Position numbers and translations under genes: made by a program. Below are positions 59,562 through 64,000 of a stretch of 64,000 nucleotides of DNA, in pieces (position 1 is the first letter of the stretch; each line of letters starts with the position of its first letter). Origin of the DNA: Verrucomicrobiota bacterium (GTDB lineage: Bacteria > Verrucomicrobiota > Verrucomicrobiia > Limisphaerales > UBA11358); contig JAGWNY010000010.1 of the NCBI GenBank assembly GCA_028872915.1, positions 16,346-80,345 of the forward strand, in the 5' to 3' direction. A model generated the notes under the pieces. The model ran no database searches. It was given only the letters and a program-made list of their open reading frames with translations, and was not told where the DNA came from.

Positions 59562-60686
59562 TCAAATAACCGCGACAATTACAGCTAGCCCCGGCACGAC
59601 TAACGTCAACCACAAACCATTCAGCGTATTTTCAACACGCGATAGGCGGTCCACAATAGTCCCGCCTGGGCCAACAACTGCGACTCCTGGCATATAATCT
59701 GCCAGGGTTTTATGGCCCTGATGATGTTCATGATACTTTTCCGTTACTTTCGTTGTTACCAGGAATTCCATTGTTGCGAAATGTTCACCAAGCTTGAGAC
59801 CTATATTGGAATCACTGCCGTTGAAAAGCATACAAAGTAGAATTTTGTCAAATCCAGGATCAACTTGAGGGCCGTTCGATAGGATCACGCCTTGAATGAA
59901 GAGCGAGACTTTAATGTCGTAATGTGCAACTACGAAATTAGGAAGGCAGGCCTTTTCATGCGCTTCCACAAGGACATAAGAATAAGGTGGTATTGTAATA
60001 GGTTCGTGTGCTGTTAATTTATACAGCTTGCCTTTACACCACACCGTTCCGCCCACAGTAAGATCGTAGCTCGCTGGTTGAATATTGTCCGTCAATGCGT
60101 CTTTGAGCAGGGTGCCAGCCCTGATGAGATTCGTGATAGACTGCTTATCCAAAATCCCCCTAGACTTAAGTATTATAAATATTGATGAAAGCGCGTTCTT
60201 TGTTACCTCAAAGTCTCCATGCAGAACCACGTCGCAGCTCTGCGCTACAAGTCGTTGGGCGTTAAACGCGGCTTGGCCTTCGTCACGCAATTTATCGCCT
60301 TGAATTCGTTGTATTTGCTCTTCGTAGCTATTTATGTTGTCAAGACCAACGGTAATAAATTCCAATGGACTCGTTGCCCTGTAATCGTGGAGCACTTTCA
60401 GATTCCCTGGGTGGAATACAGTGAAACCTATCTCGCCAGACTTTATGGATTCAAGCTCCGATTTCCTTAGGCCATAGAAATGCTCCGCGACTTCAATCGT
60501 CCATGCAAAATCGTTTTTGTTCCAGTGCTTTTTCTCTTGGTGGTGGTATTGCCCATCATCATCGGGCCGTTGCCCCCTTGTTGTGGAGGGCTGTAATACG
60601 TGAACGAGCGGGAAAGATTTGGCGGTGGCAATCAATGTTGATTTGCCACAGCCCCTCACGCCTACTAGCACGACAATTGTCTTCAT
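59562..60686 (-). CDS. Fusion: guanylate-kinase-like P-loop domain + dCTP deaminase/dUTPase-fold (DCD-like) domain + C-terminal TM helix
   Basis: GVRGCGKST Walker A and PSTTRGQRPDDDGQYHH (GMP-binding-loop-like); DNIQPASYDLTVGG, GPQVDPGFDKILLCMLFNGS, LGEHFATMEF (Dcd-like); LWLTLVVPGLAVIVAVI. Confidence 0.75.
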   Translation of the reverse strand: MKTIVVLVGVRGCGKSTLIATAKSFPLVHVLQPSTTRGQRPDDDGQYHHQEKKHWNKNDFAWTIEVAEHFYGLRKSELESIKSGEIGFTVFHPGNLKVLHDYRATSPLEFITVGLDNINSYEEQIQRIQGDKLRDEGQAAFNAQRLVAQSCDVVLHGDFEVTKNALSSIFIILKSRGILDKQSITNLIRAGTLLKDALTDNIQPASYDLTVGGTVWCKGKLYKLTAHEPITIPPYSYVLVEAHEKACLPNFVVAHYDIKVSLFIQGVILSNGPQVDPGFDKILLCMLFNGSDSNIGLKLGEHFATMEFLVTTKVTEKYHEHHQGHKTLADYMPGVAVVGPGGTIVDRLSRVENTLNGLWLTLVVPGLAVIVAVI

Positions 60687-60690
60687 AGCG

Positions 60691-61959
60691 TCATTTTTCG
60701 TGTTGATAGATTTCTATTGTCTCCCGCTTGATAGATGTCCAGCATTGACGTGTGCGCCCCTGGCGAATTGATCTGTCCTTCTTAAAAATGTTCACCCAAC
60801 CCAAGGTGTTTAAGGTTTCTCCCATGTGGATTGCCCCGGCTTCCCGACCATGGTCTTCATGCGGCAATACTATGGACACGCTACCGTCATCCGCCAGAAA
60901 GCTAACCTGTTTTTCCAGAGCCGACGCGAGTTCGGCGGCCCAGATTGACTCGGATAATGAATTAGACCGCTTTCTCCTCGCACCTATTTCACTGTGACCC
61001 ATTGTTGTTATCGCCTTTTCGTTAAATCCAAAGAGGTAGAGCGAAAGCCGTTGGGCGCGTGTGTAATCTATCGCGTTCGCATAGGGAGGGGATGTAATCA
61101 AGGCATTGATTTTTGACTTGGGACCAACTTTAAGCGCCGAGTCCGAACGCCAATCGTGACATGAAGCCCAAAACTGAACTGCTCGCCTATGTTTCGCCGA
61201 CAACGGACAAACCTGCGACCGGTTTAACATACCACCAACCCGGCTCAACCACCGTCGGCACAATTCGCCCACGTTCTTAATGGTAAATTCATCGGGGAGG
61301 ACGTTGTCGGCTACATGACCCCAACTCCGATTCTGGGAACTCGCAATTCTCAACGTCGCAGAAAGCATCACCAACCCGAATAGTTTACCAAGTGACGACA
61401 ATTCCGAGTTTAGAATCTTTCCGAACAGTTTTTTTATTTCCTGCAAAGTATTCGGCTCATACCAAGGCGCAAGCAAACTCCATTTGGAGGGCAACGTGGC
61501 GCGCATTTCAGCAAAAACTTCTTGCGGCGCAGGCCTCATCAGATGATCCATAACGGAATCAATCGCAGATTCGTTCGCGAAGCTAAACAAGTCATTTTCG
61601 AATGTTTTGCCGCCAAATATACGCTCAACAGCGGCAATTGTGGAAATATACATGGTTGGATCTACGGCCTTGGATAGGATCAATCCTGACGTGACATAGG
61701 CAGTGAGATAACCTATCGGACACTGGTCCACATGCCATGCTTTCCGGCCCAGACGAAGGGCCTCGACTACGGTTGTCCCAATTCCTCCATACGGGTCAAA
61801 AACCAACTCGCCTTCTCGAGTCAAAGCTTCAATCAGCGTCCCTGGCAGTTGAGGAGGGAATGTTCCTGGATACCAATGGAAAGCGCCGGTCGCCTCCGAG
61901 TTAATCCGGGGAAAATCCCAATCAACCGCTTCAAGCTGTCTTAAAAGGTTCGGGGTCAT
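60691..61959 (-). CDS. DNA N4-cytosine/N6-adenine methyltransferase-like protein
   Basis: GELVFDPYGGIGTTVVEALRLGRKAWHVDQCPIGY (motif I) and INALITSPPYANAIDYTRAQRLSLYLFGF (motif IV SPPY), order I then IV. Confidence 0.82.
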   Translation of the reverse strand: MTPNLLRQLEAVDWDFPRINSEATGAFHWYPGTFPPQLPGTLIEALTREGELVFDPYGGIGTTVVEALRLGRKAWHVDQCPIGYLTAYVTSGLILSKAVDPTMYISTIAAVERIFGGKTFENDLFSFANESAIDSVMDHLMRPAPQEVFAEMRATLPSKWSLLAPWYEPNTLQEIKKLFGKILNSELSSLGKLFGLVMLSATLRIASSQNRSWGHVADNVLPDEFTIKNVGELCRRWLSRVGGMLNRSQVCPLSAKHRRAVQFWASCHDWRSDSALKVGPKSKINALITSPPYANAIDYTRAQRLSLYLFGFNEKAITTMGHSEIGARRKRSNSLSESIWAAELASALEKQVSFLADDGSVSIVLPHEDHGREAGAIHMGETLNTLGWVNIFKKDRSIRQGRTRQCWTSIKRETIEIYQHEK

Positions 61960-63266
61960 GACAAAAGTGCCAATTGATCATTTTCTGCTCGGGGCAGGAT
62001 CAGTGGGTCGGATACCATCTTAATATCCTTACATCCGTTCTCAGATAGTATACGAATTGATTCATTTTTGAGGATGAGGCTCTCTTTTGATTTTACTGGT
62101 TTTGAAGCAAAGACCCCAATCAATAAACATCGGCTGTCGAATCCGATTACCTCCTGCTTCTGCGTCTCTTTGCACGTTATTTTTACAGAACGGTCAGTTT
62201 TTTTAACATCCAAGATGAAGTGAACCAAAATCTGCGGGCCTGGCCGGTCCTTATAGACGGCTTTACGAATTTGCTTTTCGATTTCTCGTTTTGTTGCAAT
62301 CAGGTTCAGGAACTTATACGATTCAACTGAGGGACTTCTGGCAATCATTATTGGGGTGTATAATTGTCCAAGCCGGAGCCGGCTTGTGATAATCTTGATA
62401 GACTGGGAATCGCCAATTTGGCCCAGAAACATCTGAATCAACTCTTCATCAGTTAAACGCCAATTATCAATACCAACACGTTTTTGCATGGCTGCATCTT
62501 CAAAGGCCCGCGTCAACATCGCTTTTCCCGAAAACTCCCCCCAATCCAGAAGCAAAAATTCATACAGACGTTTCCGAATCTCCTGCCATCGAGTTACTAA
62601 TGGTATGTTCTTTACGGAAATCTGGATTCCGGTTTTTGAAAGTGAGATAGACCTGGCCAATTGAATTGGCAATGTCTTGTCTTCCTGGTTACAGATGCCA
62701 ACATGAAATGCCAGCCGGACCACATTATCAATATTGTCCAAATCAATATCACCGGAAACGAGTTTTCCAAGCGGGCCACGGCCATTGATCATTTCAGACA
62801 CGTGTTTCCATCGCTTGTCACAGAGCTTTTCGACTAGAAATGGAGCGCCCAAATAGGAGGCGTTCGCACTGAGGTCTTGGTGATACATCTTCTCCCTGGC
62901 ACCAGACAGGTCTTCATGTTTGAAGTCGCCACCAATTTTATTGTCTTCGAGAATATACTGGATCGAATGGCCAAACGGGCCGGACTGCGTATCATGAACC
63001 AACGCGGCAATACGGAGATTGTCGGCCTGCCCAAACGCAACCTTGTTTTTTGCCGCGAGCCATTCATTTGCCAGCCTAAGCGTGCCAAGTGCGTGTTCAA
63101 AGCGCGAGACTTGAGCCGCACCCGGAATCAACAATGAATCGATGTTGCACAGCCTGATATGCCGCAATCGCTGAACCTCCGGACAAAATACGAAACTGCT
63201 CTCCAGCGGAGAGAGTTCCATGAGCCCATACATTGGATCCCATATTCTGTTCAATTCATTTTCCAT
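61956..63266 (-). CDS. HD-domain phosphohydrolase, SAMHD1/dNTPase-like
   Basis: FCPEVQRLRHIRLCNIDSLLIPGAAQVSRFEHALGTLRLA; AALVHDTQSGPFGHSIQYIL; DIDLDNIDNVVRLAF: H…HD…D retained; ATGA overlap with the methylase. Confidence 0.8.
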   Translation of the reverse strand: MENELNRIWDPMYGLMELSPLESSFVFCPEVQRLRHIRLCNIDSLLIPGAAQVSRFEHALGTLRLANEWLAAKNKVAFGQADNLRIAALVHDTQSGPFGHSIQYILEDNKIGGDFKHEDLSGAREKMYHQDLSANASYLGAPFLVEKLCDKRWKHVSEMINGRGPLGKLVSGDIDLDNIDNVVRLAFHVGICNQEDKTLPIQLARSISLSKTGIQISVKNIPLVTRWQEIRKRLYEFLLLDWGEFSGKAMLTRAFEDAAMQKRVGIDNWRLTDEELIQMFLGQIGDSQSIKIITSRLRLGQLYTPIMIARSPSVESYKFLNLIATKREIEKQIRKAVYKDRPGPQILVHFILDVKKTDRSVKITCKETQKQEVIGFDSRCLLIGVFASKPVKSKESLILKNESIRILSENGCKDIKMVSDPLILPRAENDQLALLS

Positions 63267-63311
63267 TTATATTACAAAACAATCTGTGCCTTAATTCGAT
63301 ACCATGACAGC

Positions 63312-63998
63312 TTAACGTTTGTTGATTTCCAAAAATCTTGCGGCCTGGTTGGCCGCATAATAGCCACTGACCAGCGACGCGGTTAATCCGCGAAAAACAC
63401 CAGTTGAATCACCGGCGATCCAAAGCGGATACGGCAACACCTTAAGATTGTTGTCAATTTTTGGATAGAAGGCAACCGCCTCAACCGTTGGGGCAACCAG
63501 AGTGGCCGACTGGCTGTTTATCGACAACGATTGTTGAAACTGCGAAAGCCCATGGGCCATGTGGTCCGCAATGTCCGGGCCAAAAAATTTGGCAATGGCA
63601 CTGGTTGGTCGAGCTCTGGAATTCCCCGTATCAATAAATGATTCCCAATACTCCTTAATTGGAAACTTGTGCGAATCCGACTGCAACGATTTAAAAATAT
63701 TTTTCCAAACGACTGTGCCATAAGCTTCATTTTCAATGCGCAAATTTAATCCAACATTAGAAAAACCCGAGATCTCGCAGTCACCCCTGCCAGAGACCGT
63801 TCTAATATCCCCGGTCGGAATGGTCACTACTTCACCGTTACGACAACAGCAAAAAGTCCGATATTCCAAATCATTTTTGCCCTTAAGGATGAGTTTGGGA
63901 TCCGTTTGGAACTTGGAATTAAGAAAGAGATCCGAGGTGGATTGCTGAATCCTCACCCCGATCTCAAGCCGAAGAAACCGCTTCGGCGTTTCTGGCAA
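63312..63998 (-). CDS. FAD-dependent dehydrogenase-like protein, C-terminal part (continues past window edge)
   Basis: C-terminal LWIAGDSTGVFRGLTASLVSGYYAANQAARFL flavin-binding GD…G motif; open to window end. Confidence 0.7.
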   Translation of the reverse strand: MPETPKRFLRLEIGVRIQQSTSDLFLNSKFQTDPKLILKGKNDLEYRTFCCCRNGEVVTIPTGDIRTVSGRGDCEISGFSNVGLNLRIENEAYGTVVWKNIFKSLQSDSHKFPIKEYWESFIDTGNSRARPTSAIAKFFGPDIADHMAHGLSQFQQSLSINSQSATLVAPTVEAVAFYPKIDNNLKVLPYPLWIAGDSTGVFRGLTASLVSGYYAANQAARFLEINKR

Positions 63999-64000
63999 AA

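Noticed and set aside
59562-59564. Selenocysteine codon
   Set aside because: I could not identify a SECIS-like hairpin right after the TGA, and its position inside a TM helix does not suggest a redox site; simple error, nonsense mutation or readthrough is more likely.

Overview
GC-rich bacterial chromosome segment, probably from a Verrucomicrobia/Limisphaerales-like organism (inferred from gene content and repeat style, not from a marker search). Most of the window is housekeeping or ordinary accessory DNA: thiD, xerC/D, recN, ubiX-ubiA, pilB/gspE, korAB, rpoD, waaA, mtnA, argH, rimO, mntH/mntR, MacAB-type efflux and a TonB/ExbB/ExbD/ExbD receptor operon. Four parts deserve attention. (1) The right end (about 59.3-64 kb, - strand) is an AT-richer, tightly packed gene set: an FAD-dependent dehydrogenase (cut by the window edge), a SAMHD1-like HD phosphohydrolase, a DNA N-methylase with no visible restriction partner, and a fusion of a guanylate-kinase-like P-loop domain with a dCTP-deaminase/dUTPase-fold domain and a C-terminal TM helix. 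The fusion gene also has an in-frame TGA followed by 86 open, protein-like codons absent from the ORF track. This resembles a nucleotide-sensing or nucleotide-depleting defence locus and is the best candidate for an undescribed system. (2) A nine-gene - strand operon (3.6-12.5 kb) combines a split TPP enzyme, DegT aminotransferase, B12/radical-SAM protein, epimerase, methyltransferase, LhgO-like oxidase and aldo/keto reductase, suggesting an unusual surface sugar. (3) Several families of dispersed, tandem or palindromic repeats occur, including a 39-bp x4 array inside a dispersed repeat, a nested-palindrome element at 23.2 kb and degenerate 'ACAGGATGA' repeats at 56 kb. (4) Two matching 18-bp TGTAAT-N7-GTTAC motifs lie in front of rrf2 and of the downstream htrA-sigma genes. 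No tRNA, rRNA or CRISPR array was recognised.
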